Source of the DNA: Vreelandella aquamarina
GTDB taxonomy: Bacteria > Pseudomonadota > Gammaproteobacteria > Pseudomonadales > Halomonadaceae
DNA length: 64,000 nt
Reading direction: 5' to 3'
Assembly: GCF_020075495.1 (NCBI RefSeq)
Contig: NZ_JABYQT010000009.1
Span: 1-64,000, forward strand
Shown here piece by piece: positions 28,265 to 36,433 of this stretch. Each line of letters begins with the position of its first letter. The stretch's first letter is position 1. A program made the position numbers and the translations under genes. Below the pieces are notes generated by a model. That model made no database searches. It saw only the letters and a list, made by a program, of their open reading frames with translations, and was not told the DNA's origin.

Positions 28265-28291
28265 TAAAGTCTGGTGGTTCAGGGCCGATAT
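28265..28291 (+). promoter_or_regulatory. Sigma-28 promoter of the fliST operon
   Basis: -35 box TAAAGTCT (28265-28272), 11-base spacer, -10 box GCCGATAT (28284-28291): one mismatch in each box from the FliA consensus. It lies about 100 bases upstream of fliS in a 180-base gap. Confidence 0.9.
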
Positions 28292-28391
28292 GATCTATAG
28301 CCGAGCCTGATGTGCTCGTATCAAGTAATGAAGCAAGTGGCGTCTCTTGGCCTTTTCATCGGCAGCCGCCACATACAAGGAGCTTTAGCGA

Positions 28392-28808
28392 ATGACATAC
28401 TCTCGCGGCGGTGCTGCCTACGGGCGGGGTGCGAATGCTTACGCCCGCGTTGGCGTAGAAAGCGGCGTCATGTCAGCCGATCCGCACAAGCTAATTGCGA
28501 TGTTGTTCGAGGGGGCGCAAACCGCCATTCGGGCAGCGCGTATCCACATGCAGAGTGGCAATACTGGCGAGAAGGGCAAGGCAATTTCCAAGGCGCTGGA
28601 TATCGTCAATAACGGTCTTGCTGCGGCGCTTGACCAAGAGAAGGGCGGAGATATTGCGGAGCGGCTGGCCTCCTTGTACGACTATATTGCCCGTCTGCTG
28701 CTGACCGCCAACCTGCGCAACGATGAAGAGAGTTTGAACCAGGCTGAGCAGTTGCTTGAAAACATCGCCTCCGCATGGCGTGAAATCGGCCAACCGCAGA
28801 GCACATGA
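28392..28808 (+). CDS. fliS: Flagellin export chaperone FliS
   Basis: A 138-residue helical-bundle chaperone that binds the C-terminus of flagellin and prevents early polymerisation. Conserved features: AYGRGANAYARVGVESGVMS at the N-terminus, ADPHKLIAMLFEGAQTAIRA (about 30-49), and SLYDYIARLLLTANLRNDEE (about 93-112). It heads the fliS-fliT-fliK2-flhX group behind a sigma-28 promoter. Its client, FliC, is not in this window. Confidence 0.95.
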   Translation: MTYSRGGAAYGRGANAYARVGVESGVMSADPHKLIAMLFEGAQTAIRAARIHMQSGNTGEKGKAISKALDIVNNGLAAALDQEKGGDIAERLASLYDYIARLLLTANLRNDEESLNQAEQLLENIASAWREIGQPQST

Positions 28809-28815
28809 GGCGACA

Positions 28816-29208
28816 ATGGCAGCTTCCGTAAATGCCCACGGGGATACGCAAAAAACATTGATAGATGCGTATGAGGCGTTGCTGGTTCATGTGGCGCAAA
28901 TGCATGAGCTGGTCAACGCCGAGCAGTGGGAAGATCTGATTGTGCAGCGTACCCATTACGTCATGCTGGTAGAGAGGCTGCGTGGGCTCGACAGCACAGT
29001 GCTCCTTGATGACGCTGGCAGGCAGCGCAAGGCCGCCCTGCTCGAGGATATTCTGGAGTACGATGCAGACATTCGCCGCCGCCTGGTGGCAAGGCGAGAT
29101 GAACTGGGCAAGCTGATCGGCGTGTCCCAGCGTCAGCGTGATCTGCACCGCGCCTATGCGCCCCAGCAGGGGATATATAGCGGTGGCGATGATGGAGACA
29201 TCACGTGA
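28816..29208 (+). CDS. fliT: Flagellar protein FliT (FliD chaperone)
   Basis: A 130-residue helical protein recognised mainly by position after fliS, size and helical pattern; FliT proteins share little sequence. In enterics FliT chaperones the cap protein FliD and also inhibits FlhD4C2. Start ATG 28816 has TGAGG 5-6 bases upstream; the upstream in-frame ATG at 28756 would overlap fliS. The stop overlaps the next GTG start (GTGA), so it is coupled to the FliK-like gene. Confidence 0.75.
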   Translation: MAASVNAHGDTQKTLIDAYEALLVHVAQMHELVNAEQWEDLIVQRTHYVMLVERLRGLDSTVLLDDAGRQRKAALLEDILEYDADIRRRLVARRDELGKLIGVSQRQRDLHRAYAPQQGIYSGGDDGDIT

Positions 29209-30464
29209 GTGGTATCACGCCGCTGATCGATACATTGATGCACCAGGTATTGGGGCGGCAAGGGGAGGTATCGCTGCAGCGTGCGCTTGGTGAACAGGTC
29301 AAGCCGGTTTTGCCGGGCGAAGGCCCGCGCCCTGTTCAGCGAGATGCACACCTGGACGGCCGTGCTGCGCCGGGTGCGCTGAATGATCTGCGGCGCATGC
29401 CCGGTCTGCTGGATGGCGAGCGCCCGCTGGCGCGCGGGGATACGTCCGCTCCACCTGCTGGATCGACGCAAACTCACTTCAGCCCGGCGGCGCGTACCAT
29501 TGCCGATGTGCTGCTGCGTTTTCCCGCTCCGGCGGCGGTCATTCGGCCGGCAGAGCCGCTGATGACCGGTCAGTCGCCCCCGGCGGCTAGCGCTGTGGCT
29601 GAGCGGCTTGAGGCCAGCGTACGTGATAGCGGGCTGTTTTATGAGTCGCACCTGAAACGCTGGTTTCAGGGAGACATGCCGCGCCAGCAGCTGCTGCGTG
29701 AGCCACAGATGCAGCCAGGCCCGCGTCCTTTGGCGCCACCCCCGGCGGCGCCTTTGCTCCAGGGTGCTTCATCAACCGGCGTGCCGTTTGTGAGCGGGAA
29801 TACCGCTGAGCCTGTGGGTAACCGACTGATACTGCCAGACAGTCGCATGCTCTATGTGCCTGCCGCAAGGCCGACTGTGGCTGTGTCGGACATGCCGGCT
29901 GCAACGCCGTCGGCCCAGGCAACCCCGAACCAGGCAAGTTCTGCCCAGGCAGGCAGCGCTGCACCTGCACGCGATGTCGGGAGTTTTTTCGCCTCGCGCG
30001 ATATGGCCGATGAGCATGATATTGATAACCTCAGGATACGCGGCCATCGCGAGATCGTGCATGAAAGTCTGCAGGGTCTGGTGCGCCAGCAGCTGGACAT
30101 GCTGGTGACACCGGCCATTCGCTGGGAGGGGGACGTCTGGGCGGGCATTTTCATGGCATTGGTCATTCAACTGCCGAGTCGTGAAAAAACGCATGAGGAT
30201 CAGCAGGAAAGCGGCGAACCCGATGATGGTTGGCGATCTGAAATTCGCCTGGATGTGCCAAGTGTAGGAGCATTTAGCGTCTCTTTGTGGTTTTATCGAG
30301 CGGTGTTGAGTATCGATCTGACAACGGCCGATAGCGTCACTCATCAATATCTGGAAGAAGGCATGTCCACGTTGGAGCAGCGTTTGAATGCGCTGGATCT
30401 GGAAAGGGTTCAACTGCGTGCGCGGTATATACCGCAGGAGCATGACAATGACCTTGCCGGATGA
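29205..30464 (+). CDS. Second FliK-like protein
   Basis: A 419-residue protein with the FliK layout: a long Pro/Ala/Gly/Gln-rich, probably disordered N-terminal part (residues ~1-270) and a compact C-terminal domain (~275-415) with alternating strands and helices (WRSEIRLDVPSVGAFSVSLW, FYRAVLSIDLTTADSVTHQY, MSTLEQRLNALDLERVQLRA). It lacks a good LxPxxLG motif and is clearly diverged from the fliK at 18390. The start is a GTG at 29205 with GGAG 8 bases upstream. It overlaps the FlhB-like gene downstream by 17 bases. Because FliK acts on the FlhB C-domain, this pairing suggests a joint role; what they do is inference. Confidence 0.7.
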   Translation: MSGITPLIDTLMHQVLGRQGEVSLQRALGEQVKPVLPGEGPRPVQRDAHLDGRAAPGALNDLRRMPGLLDGERPLARGDTSAPPAGSTQTHFSPAARTIADVLLRFPAPAAVIRPAEPLMTGQSPPAASAVAERLEASVRDSGLFYESHLKRWFQGDMPRQQLLREPQMQPGPRPLAPPPAAPLLQGASSTGVPFVSGNTAEPVGNRLILPDSRMLYVPAARPTVAVSDMPAATPSAQATPNQASSAQAGSAAPARDVGSFFASRDMADEHDIDNLRIRGHREIVHESLQGLVRQQLDMLVTPAIRWEGDVWAGIFMALVIQLPSREKTHEDQQESGEPDDGWRSEIRLDVPSVGAFSVSLWFYRAVLSIDLTTADSVTHQYLEEGMSTLEQRLNALDLERVQLRARYIPQEHDNDLAG

Positions 30465-30741
30465 ACGCCGCCGACAGGCCGTCGCACTGGCCTACAAGGA
30501 GAACGAGCGTGCGCCGCGTGTAGTAGCCAAAGGCTACGGGGAGCTTGCCGAGCGTATTATGGCCGAAGCTCAACGTCAGGGAATTTATGTGCATGATGCG
30601 CCTGAGATCGTAGCGCTTTTAATGCAACTAGATTTAGACACTGAAATACCACCGCGCCTTTATCAGGTGGTAGCTGAGCTGCTGGTATGGGTGTTTGAGC
30701 TGTCAGAGGGGGGGCTTGAACACCGTCATCAAGCCACGTAG
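30448..30741 (+). CDS. FlhB cytoplasmic-domain homologue (FlhX/YlqH type)
   Basis: A 97-residue soluble protein equal to the C-terminal domain of FlhB after its cleavage site: RAPRVVAKGYGELAERIMAE and GIYVHDAPEIVALLMQLDLD match FlhB (compare APRLVAKGADAVAARI in the FlhB encoded at 45053). The export-switch motif NPTH is absent (KENERAPR stands in its place), and there are no membrane helices. Such stand-alone domains are known in several phyla and can replace the cleaved FlhB fragment. Start ATG 30448 is chosen because CAGGAG lies 7 bases upstream. Confidence 0.85.
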   Translation: MTLPDERRRQAVALAYKENERAPRVVAKGYGELAERIMAEAQRQGIYVHDAPEIVALLMQLDLDTEIPPRLYQVVAELLVWVFELSEGGLEHRHQAT

Positions 30742-30802
30742 CCAATCAAGATATAGTGTGCAACCATGATGTTGAGTAAGGAAAAAGTCATCAGGGCGCC
30801 CT

Positions 30803-30808
30803 TATAAT
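30803..30808 (+). promoter_or_regulatory. Putative -10 box of the flhDC promoter
   Basis: A perfect TATAAT lies 39 bases upstream of the flhD ATG in the 105-base gap after the FlhB-like gene. At the usual 17-base distance there is no good -35 (GAAAAA-like), so the promoter may need an activator. No sigma-28 boxes occur here, as expected for a class I gene. Confidence 0.5.
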
Positions 30809-30846
30809 GGTTACAAGATAGCGCCTGTGCCATTTGATGGAACACT

Positions 30847-31179
30847 ATGAGCCACACTAACTTTCTCGATGAAATTCAAGAAATAAACTTAGCCTACTTA
30901 CTTCTGGCGCAGCGCCTTTTAAGTGAAGACCGCGAAGCGGCTCTGTTTCGTTTAAAGATAGATAGCGACGTTGCCGACCTGCTGGTAACGCTCAGTGCGC
31001 GTCAGTTGACCAAGCTGGCGCGTACCAACCAGCTGGTATGTCGGTTCAGTCAAACCAGCGCGCAGCGCCTGCGGCAGGTTACCCAGAACCCGCGCGACCA
31101 GGGGCTGGCCGGGCTTCATGCATCGCTGCTGCTGGCGTGCGACACGTTTGAGTCGCTGCCGCCAGGGGGTGAGGAGTGA
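30847..31179 (+). CDS. flhD: Flagellar master regulator subunit FlhD
   Basis: A 110-residue FlhD. Conserved sequence: FLDEIQEINLAYLLLAQRLL (about 6-25) and ALFRLKIDSDVADLLVTLSA (37-56). With FlhC it forms the heterohexamer that activates class II flagellar promoters together with sigma-70. Its presence sets this flagellar system apart from FleQ/sigma-54-controlled polar systems. The stop overlaps the flhC GTG (GTGA). Confidence 0.94.
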   Translation: MSHTNFLDEIQEINLAYLLLAQRLLSEDREAALFRLKIDSDVADLLVTLSARQLTKLARTNQLVCRFSQTSAQRLRQVTQNPRDQGLAGLHASLLLACDTFESLPPGGEE

Positions 31180-31736
31180 GTCAGAAAAGCTTGGTCGATG
31201 AAATGCACCAGGTGCAACTTGCAATAGAGCTGATAGAACTCGGGGCACGACTGCAGGTGCTGGAAACGGAGACCGAGCTGAGCCGAACACGGCTGATCAA
31301 GCTTTACAAGGAAGTCTGTGGCATGTCGCCGCCTAAAGGCATGCTGCCTTTTTCGGCCGACTGGTTCATTACCTGGCTGCCCAACGTTCACTCGTCGCTT
31401 TTTTACAACATTTACATCAGCCTGAGAAAAGAGACACGCTGCGAACGCATCGAGGCCTTTGTAAAAGCCTACCGGCTCTACGACGAGCAGATGATGCTGG
31501 AAGGCGCAGAGCCGGTACTTGGGCTGACACGTGCCTGGACGCTGGTACGCTTTTTCGAAAGTGACCTGCTTCAGCTCAATCGGTGTACGCGCTGTAGTGG
31601 GCATTTCGTTGCGCACGCGCATAGTCCTGAGCGCGATTACGTGTGCGGTATCTGTCAGCCGCCCTCCCGAGCGGGTAAAACGCGTAAATCGCAGCTCGCT
31701 CAGGAAGATAAAAGTGGCCCTGGCGATACCTGCTAG
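31176..31736 (+). CDS. flhC: Flagellar master regulator subunit FlhC
   Basis: A 186-residue FlhC, the DNA-binding partner of FlhD. Motifs: LIELGARLQVLETETELSRT (about 19-38), LIKLYKEVCGMSPPKGMLPF, then LPNVHSSLFYNIYISLRKE. The structural zinc site is complete (C137, C140, C157, C160). The start is a GTG at 31176 overlapping the flhD stop. The basic C-terminal tail is slightly longer than in enterics. Confidence 0.95.
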   Translation: MSQKSLVDEMHQVQLAIELIELGARLQVLETETELSRTRLIKLYKEVCGMSPPKGMLPFSADWFITWLPNVHSSLFYNIYISLRKETRCERIEAFVKAYRLYDEQMMLEGAEPVLGLTRAWTLVRFFESDLLQLNRCTRCSGHFVAHAHSPERDYVCGICQPPSRAGKTRKSQLAQEDKSGPGDTC

Positions 31737-31762
31737 CGTTTGGCCCGGAAGGCCTTTAACGC
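31736..31762 (+). terminator. Hairpin after flhC
   Basis: GCGTT-TGGCC pairs with GGCC-TTT-AACGC around a CGGAA loop, starting in the flhC stop codon. No T tract follows, so it may be a weak terminator or an mRNA-stabilising stem between flhDC and motA. Confidence 0.35.
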
Positions 31763-31877
31763 ATAGATAGCGGTAAAAGGCGTTGGTAATTTTTAATTAA
31801 ACTGCGCATCGGCCCTTGTATGATGGCGCTGATCTGTGCTCGAACTCAAACGACGCCTGACCCTCAGAGCCGACGGC

Positions 31878-31904
31878 TAACGTTTAGTTCCCCCCACTTG
31901 ATAC
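31878..31904 (+). promoter_or_regulatory. Possible weak sigma-28 promoter of motAB-cheAW
   Basis: TAACGTTT (31878-31885), 11-base spacer, CTTGATAC (31897-31904). The -35 matches 7 of 8 positions of the FliA consensus, but the -10 only 4 of 8. It lies 24 bases before the motA GTG, where enteric species have a class III promoter. The rest of the 192-base gap shows nothing better. Confidence 0.35.
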
Positions 31905-31928
31905 TTAAACACCGCAAGGACCCTGCTT

Positions 31929-32798
31929 GTGCTGATACTTCTAGGCTATGTAGTCGTTTTGTTATGTGTATTTGGTGGCTATGTACTGGCAGGCGGCAGC
32001 CTGGGCCCCTTGTACCAGCCGCTTGAGCTGCTCATTATCGGCGGCGCCGGCGTGGGTGCATTCATTGCGGCCAACAACATCAAGGCCATCAAGGCATCCT
32101 TCAAGCTGTTGCCCAGGCTCAAGGGAGCAAAAAAATATAACAAGGCGTTTTACATGGAAGTGATGGCCATGCAGTACAAGCTGCTGTCCAAAGTTCGCCG
32201 TGAAGGGATGCTGGGCATCGAGCGCGACATCGATAACCCCCAGGAAAGCCCGCTTTTCCAGGAGCACCCGACCGTCCTGGCCGACCCCTTGGTCATGACG
32301 TTCTTGACCGACTACCTGCGCCTGATGGTGAGCGGTGGCATGGAGCCCATGGAAATCGATGAGCTGATGCTGCATGAAATCGAGGTGTTCGAACAAGAGG
32401 CTCACGTTCCCATCGATGCCATCGCCAAGGTGGGGGATGCCATGCCTGCCTTCGGTATCGTGGCAGCCGTCATGGGGGTCATCAAGGCCCTCACCTATGC
32501 TGACGCCAGCGCCCAGCAGATGGGGGAAATGATTGCCCACGCGCTGGTAGGTACCTTCCTGGGCATCTTGATGGGTTACGGCTTTATCAGCCCGATCGCA
32601 AGCTATGCCGGGCGCCAGGCCCAAGAAGTGGAAAAGATGATGCAGTGCATCCGGATCACCTTGCTGGCGAGTCTGCACGGCTATGCCCCCCAGCTGGCCG
32701 TCGAGTTTGGTCGCAAGGCGCTGTATACCGCTGAGCGCCCAAGCTTCGCCGAGCTCGAGGATTATGTGAAAGATGCCAAGAAGGCCGGTGGTGCATGA
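31929..32798 (+). CDS. motA: Flagellar stator protein MotA (proton type)
   Basis: A 289-residue four-helix membrane protein. The H+-type MotA signature is clear: GDAMPAFGIVAAVMGVIKAL and MIAHALVGTFLGILMGYGFI. The cytoplasmic loop carries the charged residues that meet FliG (KVRREGMLGIERDID). The start is a GTG at 31929 with AAGGA 8 bases upstream. Overlaps motB by 4 bases. A second, PomA-like stator gene lies at 52345. Confidence 0.95.
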   Translation: MLILLGYVVVLLCVFGGYVLAGGSLGPLYQPLELLIIGGAGVGAFIAANNIKAIKASFKLLPRLKGAKKYNKAFYMEVMAMQYKLLSKVRREGMLGIERDIDNPQESPLFQEHPTVLADPLVMTFLTDYLRLMVSGGMEPMEIDELMLHEIEVFEQEAHVPIDAIAKVGDAMPAFGIVAAVMGVIKALTYADASAQQMGEMIAHALVGTFLGILMGYGFISPIASYAGRQAQEVEKMMQCIRITLLASLHGYAPQLAVEFGRKALYTAERPSFAELEDYVKDAKKAGGA

Positions 32799-33718
32799 GC
32801 AAGGGAAGTGATAAGCGCCCGATCATCATCCGGCGCAAGAAAGTGGTGCATGCGCACCATGGGGGCGCCTGGAAAATTGCTCTTGCGGACTTCATGACCG
32901 CGTTGATGGCGCTTTTTCTGGTGATGTGGATTTTAAGTGTCTCCAGCGAGGAAACCCGGCGCGGCGTGGCGGAGTACTTCAGTACGCCTCTGGTGACAGC
33001 GATTACCGGCGGCGACCAGGCGGGCAGTACCAGCGTGATTCCAGGAGGAGGGCCGGATCCCACCCATAGCGATGGTGAGCGAGCGCGCATGGACATCCTG
33101 CAGCATACCCGGCCGAGCATGCAGGAGCAGCGCTTTTTCACTGACCTGCAAGAGCGTATCGAGCGAGCCATCGAGCAGGACCCTGAACTGCGCCAACTGC
33201 GCAATCAGATGCGTTTTGACTTGACCCGTGAAGGTCTGCGTATCCAGTTGCTGGATACCGAGCAGCGTCCCATGTTCGAGCTGGGCCGTGATCAGGTGGC
33301 GCCCTACATGCGCAACCTGCTGCGCACGATAGCGCCCCTGCTGAACGAGCTGCCCAATGACCTGAGCATCAGTGGGCATACTGACAGCGTGCCCTACGCC
33401 GGCGGCTATCGAGGCTACAGCAATTGGGAGCTCTCCAATGACCGGGCCAACGCTTCGCGCCGCGAGCTCGTTGCCGGAGGGCTCGACCCTGATCAACTGC
33501 TGCGTGTATCGGGCTTTGCTGATCGCGTCCTGCTGCCGGATACCGAGCCTGACGACCCGGTCAATCGGCGCATTGAACTTGTCGTTTTGCTGCCTGAAAT
33601 CGCAGAGGCGATCCGCAACCCTGGCATCATGAGTCCCAGTGTCACGACGCCTACCTCTGCTAATGAACTGGTAGAAGAGCTGCCACAAGATACTTCACCG
33701 GACGACATGACTGAATGA
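32795..33718 (+). CDS. motB: Flagellar stator protein MotB (proton type)
   Basis: A 307-residue partner of MotA. One transmembrane helix with the proton-carrying aspartate (IALADFMTALMALFLVMWIL, about residues 28-47), then a plug/linker and a C-terminal OmpA-like peptidoglycan-binding domain (LSISGHTDSVPYAGGYRGYS, NWELSNDRANASRRELV). DFMTALMALFLVMW is nearly identical to the E. coli MotB helix, supporting proton coupling. Confidence 0.95.
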   Translation: MSKGSDKRPIIIRRKKVVHAHHGGAWKIALADFMTALMALFLVMWILSVSSEETRRGVAEYFSTPLVTAITGGDQAGSTSVIPGGGPDPTHSDGERARMDILQHTRPSMQEQRFFTDLQERIERAIEQDPELRQLRNQMRFDLTREGLRIQLLDTEQRPMFELGRDQVAPYMRNLLRTIAPLLNELPNDLSISGHTDSVPYAGGYRGYSNWELSNDRANASRRELVAGGLDPDQLLRVSGFADRVLLPDTEPDDPVNRRIELVVLLPEIAEAIRNPGIMSPSVTTPTSANELVEELPQDTSPDDMTE

Positions 33719-33761
33719 TCTCGGCCGGTGAAAAAAATATGACGTTAGAGTGGAGTGGTGC

Positions 33762-35846
33762 ATGGATATAGCGGACTTTTTTGACACTTTCTTTGAAGAG
33801 GCTGAAGAGCTGCTCGCCGATATGGAGCAGCATCTGCTTGAGCTCGACGTCGATAACCCGGATAGCGAGCAGCTCAACGCTATTTTCCGCGCCGCGCACT
33901 CGATCAAAGGGGGAGCCGGGACCTTCGGCTTCAGCGTGCTGCAGAAGACTACGCACATTTTTGAAAACCTGCTGGATCATGCACGCAAAGGCGAACTTAC
34001 GCTGCGTGCCGACCTCGTGGATACCTTTTTAGAGGCCAAAGACATCATGCACGAGCAACTCGATGCCTATCGCAACGAGGAAGCGCCCGACCAGGAAGCG
34101 TACGAAAGAATTTGTCAGACCTTGCAGCAGATCGCGCTGGAAGAGATCGGTCAAACGCTGGAAGCACCTGCGGCCACGCCTGCGCCGCTGTTCAAGGAAG
34201 AAGAACCCGCCATGGAAGAGCCTGCTGAGCCGGCAGGTGAAACCGCCGAGAACCAGCTGGTGGTGGCTCTGCTCAACGTCAATGACAAGGACCGTGCCCT
34301 GCTGGTCGAAGAGCTTGAACAGCTGGGCGAGGTTCAGGCGCAGTCTGGTGACGAGAAGCGCTACGAGGTCATCCTGCAGGGGGACATCAGCGCTGATGCT
34401 ATCGAAGCAGTCATGTGCTTTATCATCGAGCCCGAGCAGATCGAGATCAAGGCTTCTGAAAGCACCCCGGCAACCGCTCCGGCCGCGTCAGCACCGCCTG
34501 TCGAGGCTGCTCCTTCCGTGCAGGCACCCGCTGAATCCACTGCAAAGGCCAGCGCGCCGGCGGCCGGGGCCAGCAAGGAGGCCGCCGCCAAGCCCAAGAA
34601 GGCGGCAGCCGAGTCCTCGTCGATTCGGGTATCGGTAGACAAGGTCGACCAGATCATCAACCTGGTGGGAGAGCTGATCATTACCCAGTCAATGCTCGAC
34701 CAGACGGTCAGTGATCTGGACGACCAGTCGGTGGGCAACAGCTCTTTGCAGAACGGCATGAGCCTTCTGCAGCGTAATGCTCGCGACCTTCAGGAAGCGG
34801 TCATGTCGATCCGCATGATCCCCATGGAGTTTGTCTTCAGCCGCTTCCCGCGCGTGGTGCGTGACACGGCCGGTAAGCTCGGCAAGGAGATCGAGCTGGT
34901 CACCGAGGGTAAATCCACCGAGCTCGACAAGAGCCTGGTCGAGCGTATTACCGACCCCCTGACCCACCTGGTGCGTAACAGTCTGGATCACGGCATCGAA
35001 ATGCCCGATGAACGCGAAGCGCTTGGCAAGCCGCGTACCGGCAAGCTCATTTTGTCGGCGCGCCATCAGGGCGGCAATATCCTGATCGAGGTGCGCGATG
35101 ATGGCGCGGGCATGGACCGTGACCGGCTGCTGGCCAAGGCGCGGGAAAATGGCCTTGCCGTCTCCGATACCATGACCGACGAAGAAGTCTATCAACTGAT
35201 CTTTGCGCCGGGCTTTTCGACGGCCAAGGAAGTCACCGACGTCTCTGGGCGTGGGGTGGGCATGGACGTGGTCAAGCGTAATATCCAGGGCATGGGTGGG
35301 CGCGTTGAAATCCAGTCCAAGAAAGGGGAAGGCACCAACACCCGAATCGTATTGCCGTTGACGCTGGCGATTCTGGACGGCATGTCGATCAAGGTCGGCG
35401 GCGAGACCTTTATCCTGCCGCTCTCTACCGTGCTTGAGTCCCTGCAGCCGACCAAGGATGACATGTATGCCATGGCCGGTGATGACGTCGTGCTCAAGGT
35501 GCGCGATGAATATCTTCCGGTCATCGCCATTCACGAAGTGCTGGATGTGGAAAATGCAATTACCGATCCGACACGCAGCATCGCTGTGATCGTGCAGGGG
35601 GAAGGACGGCGCTACGCCATGCTGGTCGATGAACTGATCGGTCAGCAGCAGGTCGTCGTCAAGAATCTAGAAGACAACTATCGCAAGGTGCCGGGCATTT
35701 CCGCGGCTACCATCCTGGGCGATGGCAGCGTGGCCCTCATTCTGGATATCACAGGATTGCACCGCTTGAGTCGGGTCAAGAAAGAAGCGGGCAAAATCGT
35801 CAATAATCAACATCTCTCTTTTTACAAGGAGGCTGAGCCGTCATGA
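33762..35846 (+). CDS. cheA: Chemotaxis histidine kinase CheA
   Basis: A 694-residue class II kinase. Domains: HPt (1-105; phosphorylated H46 in [16 protein letters not shown]), a CheY/CheB-binding P2-like region, an Ala/Pro-rich linker (about 225-285), dimerisation, the HATPase with N box [17 protein letters not shown] and G boxes DDGAGMD and [11 protein letters not shown], and a CheW-like C-terminal domain. It phosphorylates CheY and CheB in response to the receptors encoded downstream. Start ATG 33762 has TGGAGTG about 6 bases upstream; the earlier GTG at 33750 has none. Confidence 0.96.
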   Translation: MDIADFFDTFFEEAEELLADMEQHLLELDVDNPDSEQLNAIFRAAHSIKGGAGTFGFSVLQKTTHIFENLLDHARKGELTLRADLVDTFLEAKDIMHEQLDAYRNEEAPDQEAYERICQTLQQIALEEIGQTLEAPAATPAPLFKEEEPAMEEPAEPAGETAENQLVVALLNVNDKDRALLVEELEQLGEVQAQSGDEKRYEVILQGDISADAIEAVMCFIIEPEQIEIKASESTPATAPAASAPPVEAAPSVQAPAESTAKASAPAAGASKEAAAKPKKAAAESSSIRVSVDKVDQIINLVGELIITQSMLDQTVSDLDDQSVGNSSLQNGMSLLQRNARDLQEAVMSIRMIPMEFVFSRFPRVVRDTAGKLGKEIELVTEGKSTELDKSLVERITDPLTHLVRNSLDHGIEMPDEREALGKPRTGKLILSARHQGGNILIEVRDDGAGMDRDRLLAKARENGLAVSDTMTDEEVYQLIFAPGFSTAKEVTDVSGRGVGMDVVKRNIQGMGGRVEIQSKKGEGTNTRIVLPLTLAILDGMSIKVGGETFILPLSTVLESLQPTKDDMYAMAGDDVVLKVRDEYLPVIAIHEVLDVENAITDPTRSIAVIVQGEGRRYAMLVDELIGQQQVVVKNLEDNYRKVPGISAATILGDGSVALILDITGLHRLSRVKKEAGKIVNNQHLSFYKEAEPS

Positions 35847-36340
35847 GTCAGGCAACTAATGGGGCGGTAATGGCCGCCGAAGCCGAAAGCCGTGAATTCC
35901 TGGTGTTTTCGTTAGGCGACGAAGAGTACGCCATCGATATCCTCAAGGTGCAGGAAATCCGGGGCTATGAAAACGTCACTCGCATTGCCAACGCGCCGGA
36001 CTTCATCAAGGGGGTAACCAACCTTCGCGGCGTCATCGTGCCCATTGTGGATCTGCGCATCAAGTTCCATCTGGAAAATGTCGAGTATGGCGGCCAGACC
36101 GTGGTGATCGTGGTCAACGTGGCGGATCGTATCGTGGGTATCGTGGTGGATGGCGTCTCTGACGTCATGACGCTGACGCCTGAGCAGATCAAGCCCGCGC
36201 CCGAGTTTGGCGTCACGCTCTCGTCTGATTTCCTGAGCGGCCTGGGCAGTCTGGATGATCGCATGCTGGTACTGGTAGATATCGACAAGCTGCTGACCAG
36301 TGAAGAAATGGCGTTGGTGGATAGCACCAGCAACCGCTGA
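35843..36340 (+). CDS. cheW: Chemotaxis coupling protein CheW
   Basis: A 165-residue CheW, linking CheA to the receptors. Core motifs: [40 protein letters not shown], and [20 protein letters not shown]. Overlaps the cheA stop by 4 bases. Length equals E. coli CheW (167). Confidence 0.96.
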   Translation: MSQATNGAVMAAEAESREFLVFSLGDEEYAIDILKVQEIRGYENVTRIANAPDFIKGVTNLRGVIVPIVDLRIKFHLENVEYGGQTVVIVVNVADRIVGIVVDGVSDVMTLTPEQIKPAPEFGVTLSSDFLSGLGSLDDRMLVLVDIDKLLTSEEMALVDSTSNR

Positions 36341-36433
36341 TCGGCCAGCGACTATATCATCGAAAAGACAAGACACAGGGAGCGTGTCTGTTCAAGTGAA
36401 AACAAGACGACCCAAGCGTAAAGGACAACGCCT

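Noticed and set aside
36369..36393. Hairpin AGACAC-AGGGAGC-GTGTCT between cheW and the first receptor gene
   Set aside because: Only 6 bp, no T tract, and the genes around it look co-transcribed; probably chance.
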